This document shows positions 24,713-36,253 of a DNA stretch of 64,000 nucleotides, in pieces. The notes under the pieces are model-generated. The model saw only the letters and a list, made by a program, of their open reading frames with translations, did not search any database and had not been told where the DNA came from. The stretch comes from Ceratorhiza oryzae-sativae (Eukaryota > Basidiomycota > Agaricomycetes > Cantharellales > Ceratobasidiaceae). Positions within the stretch are counted from its first letter, which is position 1; each line of letters starts with the position of its first letter. The DNA lies in contig JARWMV010000235.1 of NCBI GenBank assembly GCA_030998015.1, positions 1,302,001-1,366,000 on the forward strand, in the 5' to 3' direction. The translations under genes and the position numbers were made by a program.

Positions 24713-27013
24713 ATGATAGCTGTGGCACTCTGGGTTCTCTCTTCCCTCGTGCTTTTCTATTGTGAACTGTGCTCTATCTACGGGGGATTTCCTTGCAGAT
24801 TGGAAGACGTGACGTCGAGCTGCGTTCGACTGTGGAGGCCAGTCGCTACTCCTTGCCTCGACCAAGATACAGACCCGGATCGGCATGAACAAGTGGGCAA
24901 AGCAAAGTCGATACAGGTCACCGACTCGTGGCTCAGTGTACTGCCCTTTCATCCTTCACAGGCCGCAAGAGCAGCCCTGCGCAAGGAGAAAATATCACCC
25001 TTTTTTCGGGCACTCATCAGGTAAATACAAGTTTTATTTATTAGGTGCATGCTGAACCTCGATTAACCCCGTATCCAGCCTCGATATCAAGCGACCCTTG
25101 GGTGACGAGACCAAGCCTAACACACCCGTGTCCGGAATCGTCGATTCAGGCTTTGGCGTGCTTCCCTCCAAGAACGGTCCAAGGGCGAGTGTAACTCAAG
25201 TCCCTCGCTTCAGGATACATCCTCCAAGACCAAAAGGCCCAACAAATACCCGAAAGGCTCTAGTAGTAGGCCTACTTCCGGATTTAGGCAAGGCTGTAGC
25301 TAACAAAGAGCGCAAAAGATTGGCATCAACAGCAAACTGCTAGGCGAGCGTCACACTCTAAGGTATGCCTCCAAAGATGCAATTCGATTTAGGGATTGCT
25401 TAATTAGTACGTTTCCACACGAAATCCATCAATCCTAGTAACTTACTTGCACTTAGATAAAATGGGATTTGAAACGGAAAACGTCCTGACTCTCACGGAT
25501 GACGACCTTGTGGACGAAGAGCGTATGAATGGGGTTGTTTCTCGCGCCATGATTTTGCAACACTTGGGGTGGCTCTTTGGTAGCGCCAAGCCAAATGACG
25601 TACTGGTGTTGTTCAGTGAGGTGGATTCCACACCCCTGCTCTCCCACCCGACTGAATATTTCGACAGTTTCTGGGCATTGCGAGTTCAATGACAAGAACG
25701 GGGTTGTCTCACTCATTGCGGTGGAGCCAGGTGCACGACCCGTTCCTATACCATCAACGGTCAGCCTAAATGAATAATGTCGAGTATTCCCGCCTAATGC
25801 ATTTCTAAAGATATTTCGCTCTTTTTTCAATGGACTCCCTCAAGGATGCACTGTTGAAGTAAGCACAGCTCCTATATGCCAGTCAAAGATGGCACGAACG
25901 GATGTGTTTGTCACAGGTCGTCCTCGACTGTTGTCATAGCGCGGGCCTCATCAAGTTGCCTCACATAATCGAGCAGATGAAAGCAACTGGAGGGGCAAAC
26001 GCCAATCTAGTCGCGCTATTCAAGGATATACGGATAGGCGAGGAGTTGGAGAACTATGTTCCTTCTACTTCAAGAGGGGCTTTGAGTTCCCGGGTTGCGT
26101 CCGGAAGGGACGCGGATGCCCCCCGTCCTTCAGCACAAAAATCTGAGCGTCGAGGCTTTCTAAGTAGGTATATGCGTACTATACTATCTCCTGAGTGCTG
26201 ATCATTGCACTTGCGCAGAAAAACCTCGCGTCAACCACAATATAGCGGGTGTGCCGCACCGTCCAGCCATACAAAACCCGATATCAACCCCATCTCAAGG
26301 CAATGGAGTGATGCCACCTCCCGTTATCGTCAGTGGACCAACACCACCAGGGCTAGTAGCTGGACCAATGCCACAAGCATTTGTGACGACTGCCGCGAGA
26401 GTGGTAGGAGGTGTTCGGTTCAATCATCCGGCCTTGGCTAATCGCATTTATGACTAGATTGTTTGGGCTGCTGCAGGTTTAGGTCAACTCGCGTGGGAAT
26501 CGACCAAAATAGGAAACCACATTCCTCAAAATGGAGTTTTTACACATGTGTGTCTATTTATTTCCACAATCGACCCTCTCCTGAACTCTTGATCTCGAAA
26601 CTACAATCAAAGGCTATATGCGCGACTATCGGTATGTCGATCGATGTAATATATCATAATCAGAGACCAACGCCCCGATTACAGACTCAGCGGTTGATGG
26701 TCTTGTCACTCGTGAGCGCCTTTGGGATGAAATCTGGTGAGGGTAGCCAAATTTCCTGTGACGAATAGCCTTAATGCTTTAAGTACAGCCAGAAAATGAG
26801 ACTTGAAAACTATGTTCGTTCACGTCAAAAGCCAGGGGCTCCCGACCAGCTCCCACAAATACTCAGCTCCAGCACCGATAAAGTAAGTCGCTCGGAGCGT
26901 TCTTTTGTATATCAACAGCTTAGTACAATTGCCTTCTTGTTCAGGAGCAAACGATGAGAGGGTTGGCTTTCGAAAGAACTTTACTTAACGATCCGTCTCA
27001 GCGTAATTTTTGA
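24713..27013 (+). CDS. Caspase/metacaspase-like peptidase 3 (Peptidase_C14)
   Basis: Third copy. The 5' end is not settled: the frame leading into AARAALRKEK is open from 24713 to the donor at 25021. The remaining exons agree in phase: 25079-25265, 25319-25406, 25457-25615, 25668-25759, 25811-25858, 25917-26163, 26219-26403, 26458-26547, 26613-26631, 26685-26736, 26789-26882 and 26945-27013. Motifs in order: RKALVIGINSK, LRYASKDAIRFRDCL, NVLTLTDDDL, QHLGWLFG, ISGHC (His), GLPQGCTVE, VVLDCCHSAGLIKLP (Cys), a Pro-rich linker, then the p10-like IVWAAAGLGQLAWES. Both catalytic residues are present. The TAG seen before IVWAA is the acceptor of intron 26404-26457, not a stop. The 19-nt exon recurs in copies 5 and 6. 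Confidence 0.82.
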
Positions 27014-27245
27014 CCCAATGTGGTCCTTAACACCTTTCAATTAAGCCCGTCTAATATACATGCAAACCTCCTACTTTCAGTCCAGAAGATAGCCCGGTAG
27101 ATGGATACGAATTTCTAGTATTCCCTATATGTGAACCACGTGACAATCCCCGACTATTATACCATTCATCATGTGTTGTTATCTTGTTTCGGCTATCTCT
27201 CCCTTGACTAGAATTTCACCTCTCTTCTAAGCCAGTAGATTCGCA

Positions 27246-28982
27246 ATGGGTCGAGCAAGTCCGGCAACCTTCACTGACTTGGATTTGAATTTACCTTCTG
27301 TGGACAACCGGGTCTTAGTTTCACCACCCTTTCTCAACAGAGTGAGGAGGCCTTCGAGTTGTTGCCCTGACTGGCTTCCTTTTCTAGGAGCGCTCATAAT
27401 CACAGGCAAATTATTCCATCGCTCCGAGGCTGGGTCTTCGCGGGTTTCAGGATAAACGACACTCCTCAACCGAAGTCCCGTTGTAGCCATCACTTCCATC
27501 GAGTCCCGAACGAAGATATATTCATCAGAGACCCGCCCGACGTCAATCCAGGTCCTACTTGGGGTGGATCTCAATGCGGCTTGGTTCATCGTAATGCTCC
27601 GTCAACAAAGCTGCCTTCAAGTCGAGCGATCCTAGCCCCGGTAGAAAAATCCAAAGAGAAAGGAAGGACTTTAGGTAGCTGCATGAAGCAAACAAATGCA
27701 AGCTTGGACGTATTAGCCAAGTGGAGGATGCTCCGCCTCGTGCCACTGGTATTCAACCCGCTCCGCCCCAAGCGCCGAGATTACCAACCAGAAAAGTACT
27801 CTTGGTGTGTGAACGAACCATGCTAAACCTAATCAACGATCGACCTATCTGTCCAATTAGGTTACCCCATAAAGGTCGGAATCGCTGCATGCGGATCAAG
27901 TCCTCGGCTCTACCGAAAACGATTCGCGAAGATTCGAACGATGCATCAAAATGTGTATGTCCGAAATTCTTCGTGTCTCCAGTTAACCGAGGGCCTTTTC
28001 TTGATAGAGCTCGGTTTTAAAGCAGAACACCCAGGCCATCCAGGAAAATGGTGAAGAGCAGCTGGAGGGATATTTGGTGATGGAGGGCCTGGAATTCCTG
28101 CTATTGAGAGCGGTGGATGGTGATGTACTAGTATTATTTGGTACTATGTAACTCTACGTCTAATCTTGAGCAGCACTAGACCAGCTCCTCGTCTCGGCCC
28201 GTGCAGTACGTCAGGGATCTGCTGGGAAATCTGCGTCAGATTGGTAAAATCCGACGAGTCTCCAGCGTATAGGCCACTCGGTAAGTATCGCTTGGCTTAC
28301 CGTATCACCTGATAACATGGCCATGCTCACCAGTTTGTTCGTTTGATCGGCAGTCGACCTCGCGGCATTCGTTGCTCAGTCAAAGTATTATTTTCTCGCA
28401 CGCCCTCCAGTGGAGGAGTCCTTAACCATGCACATTTCATCTAATTGGGTCATAGTCGATGCAGCCAGACTTCGGAAATGTCGCCACTTGGTCGCACAAA
28501 TGAATCCAACGCTAGCCACGGGCAAACACGGACTGTACCATCCTCAATTGGCAAAAGAAAAATACGCCCATTTGATCATTGCACTAACCAAAGTGAGCCC
28601 GAGACTCAGCATTCTGGTATGTCTTGCTATTTTTGAACCCTAGGTACATTGCTAGTATAATTGTGCGATCAATGAATCTTATTCGATGCGTATCAAGCTG
28701 CCCATTTTGAACTTCAGCGTCGTATTTTCCAACCCTATTCCGGTTGATAGATTTAATGCCACTGTCAAGTGTTTCCTGGAACTCTGTTATGGGACAGCCT
28801 CCTCGCCCAAGCAACCTAGTGGATCGACATTACCTGCGCAGATACAGACGGAATCGGATATTGTAGGCATTGCATTGATTAGACCAAAGGCCTGCGAGCT
28901 TACAGGCCTGAATCGAAACAGACCGTCCGGGCAACAGCGGAAGAAAATGAGCAAGCATATAAACGTATTAACGGGAAAATGA
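27246..28982 (+). pseudogene. Decayed caspase-like copy 4
   Basis: Pieces of a caspase-like gene can be followed but not joined. MGRASPATF opens at 27246. A Pro-rich block ends in RLPTRKVLL with a gtgtgt donor near 27804, followed by VGIAACG and, in another frame, ENDSRRFERCIK. Then LGFKAEH and, after a further shift, a good p20 block VDGDVLVLFG near 28110-28140. The exon that should carry SGHC reads SARA, and the exon that should carry DCCHS reads VIVDAARLRKCRHLVAQ, so both catalytic residues are gone. Frame changes and losses are larger than single homopolymer bases, which favours true decay. A catalytically dead but expressed relative is not excluded. Confidence 0.55.
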
Positions 28983-30698
28983 TATATGGTGTCTTGGCGG
29001 ATGTGAGTTTCAGGTTGTTGGTGACTTCGCATGCCCTATTTGACGTAAAGAAACAACTAGGCTATATGTATAGCTGTAGGTATGACCTTCGGGCTTTCTT
29101 GTAAGTTCATATGACCACACAACCACTAGAAAAGAAGCCGGGCACTCGTCTCGCGGAAAGTTATTCAATGACTGTGTTTCGTACACACCCGATGCGTTTC
29201 TGATTGCTACGGCCAAAATTAGTTTCTTCAATGGCTTAAGTTCAGGCTGATAATTGGAGAAGCAAATATCATGGTAGCAAAACGAAGTGCAAAACCCCCG
29301 GAGTACATTTTCAACGCGCACCACTGTTAAGCAACCAAGCCAATCATGTAGGTGTTGTTCTCACCTTCGAGAGCCGATACCGCTCATATTACTATGCGCT
29401 TGATGACATGTAGGATTATTGTAGGTAGTATGTTTAGCCCTTTAAAGAGCGCAAAAGAGTCTTTGGGATTGGTTTCAGACGGACGATAGCGTTTTTCTAC
29501 TTCTCGCTGAATCCCTGATAACTACATGCGTAAAAAACAGCAACACCTCCTTTTCCTTTTCATGGAGCATAATATGGGAACTTAGGTGCATCAAATGCTC
29601 AAATCCGTCTCGCTGAGTGAGCACCTATCGCACAATGCGTGATGATTGCAATTGTAATCATTCGGGTGTCTCAAACACAAGACTCTCGACAATTCGATCA
29701 CACACACACTCACGCACAATATACTTAAAATCCAATCCAACAGAAGGCGTAACCACGTTGCAACAGCCTTTGAGATCCGACGAGATGTCACGAGCTTTTA
29801 GAAAGTATGCCAACGTCTTCAAATGATTGGACAGCAGTGTTTTAGATCTTTCTGATTACACTATAATCTAATTTCTGATACACTTGTGTCGCATTTAATG
29901 CATGGATCTAGAACTGCCGCACCGACACCACGCCTCTGTTTACTGCCTCGTGTGAGCCGATCGTAGCTGTGACCCCCCTCCAGCAGTTGGGTCGGGTGAT
30001 GAAGTGCCCCCTAACTGACAGGCCTGGGGTACATGCGCGACATCATTTATGCTTCGACGCCACTCAAATGGTTCTGTCCGAGCACCACAGCTGCTACATC
30101 GATAGTTTGAAAATTGGGTTGGATGGGCGAGCGGGAGCGGTTTTGCCGCGAAATGAGCGGAGATGACTGCAGGTCCTCTTCCGACCAATAATTGGTTCTC
30201 TCCGCAATCAACCTGCTTAGACACCAATAGTTAGCCCGTTCGAATACCGGGATACAAGGTTGCGGTCGATTCTTGTTCTTCAATCATGGTTAACATTTGC
30301 TTTCTCCAACGCCAATGGGCGGTCCAGTAAATAATATTCCGTAGTTGCCAACATAAGCGGCCACGTGGTACAGTCATGCAAATTTGAGAAAATCCCCCCG
30401 CAGCTGAGCAGCTTAATGACGCCACCGAGTTTGCTGCATCGAGCCCATCAGACTTGATTGCATCACCCCCTGGAACGATGTGATCCACCCTTGAGGCGCT
30501 CGTTCAATCTTACCCCCGCGTGCAGCGCCTTTGATAGACAAACGCGTTTCTAAAATTTCCAATCGAAACCGCATGCGAACTGTGCTATTGACGCGCGGTT
30601 ATGCCTGCCAGCTCTCATGCGTCTTGGTCGAGATAAATGCGATTGCGAGACTGCAGATGTTCGCTAACTCCTAGCTTCCTGTCCCAGCTCAGTATTCG
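28983..30698. other. Gene-poor gap inside the caspase-like array
   Basis: About 1.7 kb without a conserved frame on either strand; only short scattered ORFs and a CA-rich repeat near 29698-29715. It may hold unrecognisable remains of another array copy. Confidence 0.35.
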
Positions 30699-33136
30699 AT
30701 GGTGTTGGGCAAGCGGCTGTTCTTAGGCATTTTTACGTCTGCGAAGAAGTGCTTGTGTGCGCTTATATGCGTCGTTTGCGGCTCTCTTTCGAACACAGAC
30801 TCCGAGATACGAGGGGAAAGCATAGCCAACCAGCCCAATTCAACTTTGAACTCTGATTATGACTCGAATGAAACCCAAAGGGCGAGGAGTTTGGCGCATG
30901 ATGGTGACAGCGATACGGGACGTAAGTCTGGCCTATTTGCTGATGTAATATAAAGCCATGTAACTTGCAACACAGATACGACGTTCAACGATCCAACAGG
31001 AGCAAAACCGTGTTCGTGTGGTAGCGAGGGGACACACTCGTGAGTAATTTTATTCGTCGCCAGTTAGATAAAAACTTTTCTCACCACGATGTTGCTAGCA
31101 ATGACGAGCTGCACAAATCACTGAGAGGCCTCAAGGCTGTCCTTGATTATCAAACAGCATTGCGTTTGGGGACGACAAACTCTACAACCTTCAGAAAGCG
31201 ATGCTTTGCAATAATGTTAGACAATAGGGGATGCGAAGACGATGGTTGTTTGTCGATCGCGAAACGCGTGCGGAGGACGAATTCAGATGACGGTGCAAGG
31301 ATCAAACAAACTCTCTGCCACCCGCCAAGAGCCAAAGGTTATAAGAACAAGCTTTTGTCTGTGAGTAAGAGGGCTAGAAATTTGAAACATATACCAACAC
31401 AAAGAAGATTGGCCTCAATGGTGCAGATCCAAGCTCAGGAAATTCATTACAGTATCCTTCAAATGACGCACGTCGATTCGCAGGTTGCTTAACAAGTATG
31501 GTCAGCAACACATTTGATGGAAAATATAACTTATAAGGGCACAATAGATTACCTGGGACTCGAAAAAGAGAACGTCCACGTTCTCACAGACCACGATTTG
31601 GAGATGAAGACAGTAAAAAGAAAGGACATTATAAAGCAACTCGGCTGGTTGTTCGGAGGCGCACGAGCCGGTGACATGTTGATCTTGTTCAGTAAGTAGT
31701 GTGAGCCATCATCATACTATTATGCCTTATAATCTCAAAGTTTCAGGCCACTGTCAATATTTGGAGGGAAAAGGAGCAACCTTAATGCATGTGCAGGGTC
31801 ACTCACCATATGAGGGCGTTCCTTATTCCGTAAGATCGGATCCAGAATCCGCGTCGAGTTAGGGAACCCATTACTTATGTTCTAAACATAGATTTTTGAA
31901 GCATATTTGAAGGGCCTCCCTCAAGGATGCACAGTGGAGGTATTTGTCTCAACTATCGTGTAGAAAATCGTTCATCATCCTGTTGCGTAGATCGTTCTTG
32001 ACTGCTGCCATGGTGAAGGCCTCATAAAGTTGCCAGGAGTCGAAAGGGTCGAAATGTTGGCCAAGATAGCCTCAGACGACGAGAATGTTACACCGACTTG
32101 CACGAGAACAACTCGGCTCACAAGTAGGTCACAGCCGAAACCCCAAACCGCACCCAATCCCTCAGGCTCTAGAAATATTCGTCCACCTGTTGTTCAGGTA
32201 GGCGATAATGTAAAGGAATCGGAGCATGTCAAAATAGATACACGAAGTAAGATACCGCTGAGTTATCGAATAGGCGCAAGCTAAATACCTTTATCGTAGG
32301 TGAAGGCCATGCTTCTCGTCCAGTTGCCGCTGCATCACGCGAACCGTCAAACAGCCACCCCGGTTCTCTGACAAACTCAAGTAACAGTTCATCTTCCACT
32401 TTTGACCAATCGGATTCCACAGAATTGCCCATAAATCCGGTTCGTTATGGACAGAGCGTTCACGCAGGTTCAGGGTCTTCACGGACACAAACTCAACCTA
32501 GGGTCGATTTGGTGAGAACAATGCATATTTCGCAGTATTTTGGAGCAGATTTAATGACGTTCCTGGTAGATTATATGGGCTGGCTCAACAGAAGGAGGGT
32601 TAGCGTATGAACCTCAAGATATCAACGGGTACTCGGGGCCGACCAACGGAATAATAACTGATGTGCGTCGCGAACTACTTGTCATTGATGGCTCAAAGGG
32701 GCTGACATGAATGGCCACTCAGGCTATATGCCGTATTCTTGGTGAGTGGACAATCTGGCTGTTATCTATGATGGATGGCCTGACACCGTGTACAGAAGAC
32801 CCTCGTTCGGGACCTCTAATACGTCACGAAATTTGGGACGCCATATAGTGAGTATTTAAAGAGTCGAGTAAGGACATATGGTACTCAGCAAAAATATAAG
32901 CGCTTCTGTTGAAAGAGAAAACTACCAGCTTATCAGGGGTCGTGCTCCAGGAAGCGAGGCTGCACCGCTCCAACAACCAACCCTGCTCAGTAATATCGAC
33001 CCGGTAAGTTTTTCAAGGCTTGTTACCACATGGGAGCATGAGTTTCTGTTATCTAATTTTGGCAAATTGGTACTTCCATTCAAAGGCCTGCCTATTGACA
33101 AGGCCGGGCTTCAAGAGATTAACCGAGGCCAAGTAG
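30699..33136 (+). CDS. Caspase/metacaspase-like peptidase 5 (Peptidase_C14)
   Basis: Fifth copy. The N-terminal exons (30699-30921, 30976-31039 and one ending at 31360) are tentative. From 31408 the exons agree in phase: 31408-31495, 31548-31691, 31741-31829, 31892-31939, 31991-32123, 32166-32246, 32300-32511, 32570-32662, 32723-32741, 32796-32847, 32889-33003 and 33086-33136. Motifs: LQYPSNDARRFAGCL, NVHVLTDHDLE, KQLGWLFGGA, ISGHCQYLEG (His), GLPQGCTVE, IVLDCCHGEGLIKLP (Cys), a Ser-rich linker, the p10-like IIWAGSTEGGLAYEP and EIWDAI. Both catalytic residues are present. Exon plan and the 19-nt exon match copies 3 and 6. Confidence 0.8.
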
Positions 33137-33703
33137 TCGTCGGTATGATTGTATGCGAAGACGAGGGGAATTGGCTTACTCTTAAGTGAACTAGATATCA
33201 TGGCGTAGACGCATTGGTTACCGAAATGCCCTTATTTATATGAAAACACTGAGCTTGAGCTCCTTATGCTTTATGATGTATGCATACACATGGCTTAGCT
33301 TCAAGTGATCGCTTTGGAAGCTGTATTTATAGTCACAATGTTAGGTCACAATACTAGACTATGAACAACGATGTCATCGGTTCCAGAGAGTTTTCAGAAT
33401 ACCCTCCGTTTATAGTATGGCCCGTCATTAGCTCGGGTGTGTGGGGGCCGGGTGTGAGTGCGAAGCCACGTGCATAAGTGATTACCGCCAAACCAAGGCA
33501 TTGGGTCAACGAAGCAACAACTGCATGCGCTAAGATCACATCATTTTACCGTTTCAACTCTTTGTCGACTTCTGGCGAAGCAGTCGATTCTATCAACCGC
33601 GCTGATGCGGCTGTGGCGTTATCACCGACTGTCCCTGGCGCTGTCAAGGTGTCTACCCCAAAGTATGAGGGCTTGATCCCATTCTTCTTCGCGCTGAACT
33701 TCG
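33137..33703. other. Intergenic
   Basis: Separates caspase-like gene 5 from the Hsp70-like locus. An open frame begins at 33478 but overlaps the Hsp70-like exon in another frame and shows no conservation. Confidence 0.35.
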
Positions 33704-34810
33704 ATGCCTTGGTTTGCGAAGAAAAAAACAAACCCGGAAGATGGCGACTTTCCACGTATCCCCAAACACTATTGCGGGGGAAGGGCGCTCACGCAAACCG
33801 TCAACATTGTGCCACCGGTGCAGTGGAACGCAGCCACTACTGTCGTATGGGGGATAGATATAGGCGCAGGAAATACGACAGTCTCATTTGCATATCTTGA
33901 AGAAGGTGTGTTTTTTTTCAGCAATTTTATCCATACCTCTCGCTAATGCTTCTATCGACCAGGACACGACATTGCTATCCACAATATTACATACTGGCCC
34001 AAGGAATTCCCTCTTCGCGAGTCTAGCGCTGCCAACTTGCCTCTGCCGGACTTAAAGTCTAGCAAAACTTTCAAAACAAGGGGGGCTTACACGTCGACCG
34101 GGTTTGTTTCGCACCCAACATGGTAATGAGCGCCCGTTCAACTCTGCTTTCGCTCTACTAAGCGTTCATGAAGGACGTCTGAGAAGACTGCTAGCTATCT
34201 TTACATGGTCAACAGTGCGACCTGTGCGTATAGTTCTAATAATAGAAGGCACGTCTGCTAATCGTTGCCATTCGTCAAAAGCGTCTCCCGCATTCCAGGT
34301 CCGAACCGGGGTTTCCTTTCTTGAATCCCCCGAGCGGCACAAGTACAGTGATTTGGTCGAGCACCTTCTCAAACATGCACTGAACGTCTATGGCGCCGTA
34401 ATCAAACCTACCCAGCCCCACTGGCCGCGGGCGTCTCATGTGATAATCACTCTCCCAAGCGGGCTTCCTAGATCAGCCGAAATGACCATAACCGGTACAC
34501 TGGATCGTTCTATCCCTGACATGATGCCCAAAGTCATTGGCTCAACCCAAATATGCTACGTCCGGCGGCCCGACGTAAGGCTGTTCGAAGATGATTTGTG
34601 GAGAAATATCGACAGCAACTTTCATGTGAGCGCTTGTCAATCCTCTGGCATCAACTTGACTCAACTAGCCATAGGATGATGACAACTTCATGCTCGTAGA
34701 GTGGGACATGACGTCTGGAGATATGCTCTGCACTTCGTACAAGGCGATACAGCATCATTCGGGACAAATGATGTTTGGTACTCGACTTTGCACTTGTAGG
34801 TGGCTAGTTG
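33704..34810 (+). CDS. Hsp70-like ATPase-domain protein, degenerate or incompletely modelled
   Basis: Exon 33704-33905 encodes a short polar leader and then VVWGIDIGAGNTTVSFAYLE, the phosphate-1 strand-loop of the actin/Hsp70 ATPase fold, as in the expanded Hsp70-like families of basidiomycetes. The next exon (from 33963) continues GHDIAIHNITYWP in frame but stops at 34123. A further conserved-looking block begins near 34299 (YSDLVEHLLKHAL, SHVIITLPSG), and another near 34675 (NFMLVEWDMTSGDML) sits where the phosphate-2 region would be, but it lacks the usual Asp-Gly-Gly. Exon joins after the second exon were not resolved; the gene may be broken. It probably does not chaperone like true Hsp70. 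Its place inside the caspase-like array is notable. Confidence 0.45.
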
Positions 34811-35136
34811 TTTATTTGATATGTGGCTAATTTGGCTTTGCCTGAAGATCTATCAGCGCTCCCTGCAGTGTAAAGATCCTTTATGATTCTGAAAGGTAAC
34901 CAACTCAACATGGAGTTTTTTAGTGAAAAGCGAAATGCAACAGTCGATGAGCGAGAAGGGGTGCGATTTGCAAGCGCGCTTCAATGGTGTGCTATAAACA
35001 AGCACCGTGTCCAGGTATATCCCAATGTCCCCCAATGCCTCAATCCGTCTAAAGCTCTCTTCAGAAACTGATTATCCGAACTTCGAATCCGATCAAAAAG
35101 CCGGACAATCTTCTTACAATATTCCATAAAACACTC

Positions 35137-35802
35137 GTGGATGGTGGTTTCCAGGCTGGCCTGCGCCCGATCGACCCGCTCGTTGAGACAGGCGCGTTGG
35201 GAGCCGTCGTTTGGTATACTGCTCACGAGATGGCAAAAGACCCGAGCCCAGACGGAGATTCCCCACGTCTCATCCAAGATATGACTCGGACGCTAGCTAA
35301 TGAGGTTGAAGCAGACCTGGCCCAACCATCATTCAGCCAAGATCTAGAACCGCCATCGCGCTTGTCCCGGGCATTTAACTCGTTGTCCATGGGCATGATA
35401 GGACGTGGGGAGAAACAAGACGTGAAGAGTTTGTCTGTTATTGACGCGACCCCAGAGCTACCGGCGTCCCCATTCACTTCAACTCCACTGGCCAAAACGC
35501 CCTCTGAATCCATGACCAGTCCCACGTCAACACGGGCCCCACTCACGCCAGCAGTCGGCACCGCGTCCCTGTCGGCCAAGGTAGACGTACATACATTGGA
35601 TTCATCGCCCGGACCATTGAATGCCAACTTGCTCGGTGTCAACGGAGATGAAGAAGCGGCTTCCCCACCCGCTTATATTGATGGTCCCAGCGGATCAAGG
35701 AATGCGGTTCAGAAACTTCGCCCGGGAAGCTCAGCTAATCCGCCCACAGCTAACAGCCACGATGAGGTGTGCGCTGAATTGTCGCGTGTTGAAACGTGTT
35801 GA
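35137..35802 (+). CDS. Hypothetical Ser/Pro/Thr-rich ORF
   Basis: A 221-codon open frame. It starts with an ordered-looking block (LRPIDPLVETGALGAVVWY) and continues as low-complexity Ser/Thr/Pro/Ala sequence. The frame is open for some 60 bases upstream of the ATG. The block could be the C-terminal end of the Hsp70-like gene's ATPase domain, with the low-complexity part as a tail, or the disordered N-terminus of a lost caspase-like copy. No family is assigned. Confidence 0.35.
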   Translation: MDGGFQAGLRPIDPLVETGALGAVVWYTAHEMAKDPSPDGDSPRLIQDMTRTLANEVEADLAQPSFSQDLEPPSRLSRAFNSLSMGMIGRGEKQDVKSLSVIDATPELPASPFTSTPLAKTPSESMTSPTSTRAPLTPAVGTASLSAKVDVHTLDSSPGPLNANLLGVNGDEEAASPPAYIDGPSGSRNAVQKLRPGSSANPPTANSHDEVCAELSRVETC

Positions 35803-36253
35803 TTAAAACGTGCTTGTGGCTCACAGACTAACCAAGCCAGGGGTAGCCATGCCCTTCTGGACGAACAGCATTCATACGGGGAGCCGAGGTGTGTTTCAAT
35901 TCAGCTCATGGGCCGTTGTACGTATTAACAACTGAATATCGCAGACTTGTGATGACGGCCCGATGAGGGGCGAGGTCTTTGTGGGGTTATGATTTCAATG
36001 GATACTTGATCGATGTCTGGGCCAGAAGTACGGCTGCGTGTATCGGAACGAGTATATCCCACTTATGAGTGTTTGGTCGCTGACAACCTACGATGTTGAA
36101 TATCCGTTCTGCTTCGGGCAAGCACTCGACTCTGGTAATACGTTTGCAAAGGCCCAGCCTCAACGAAACTCGGGATTGCACAAGGCTTGGGACCGAGTCG
36201 GTCACATGGTTTGGTTTGCAAATAGCCGATGATGCGCGCGTACGTAATGCTGT

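Noticed and set aside
26404..26457. Apparent in-frame TAG stop just before the IVWAAAG segment of caspase-like gene 3
   Set aside because: The TAG is the acceptor of a 54-nt intron whose donor (gtagga) follows RV at the same position as the intron in copies 1, 2, 5 and 6.
31692..31745. Caspase-like gene 5 reading FSHC with loss of the motif glycine
   Set aside because: Using the acceptor ctcaaag at 31740 instead of tttcag gives ISGHC, matching copy 3; the motif is intact.
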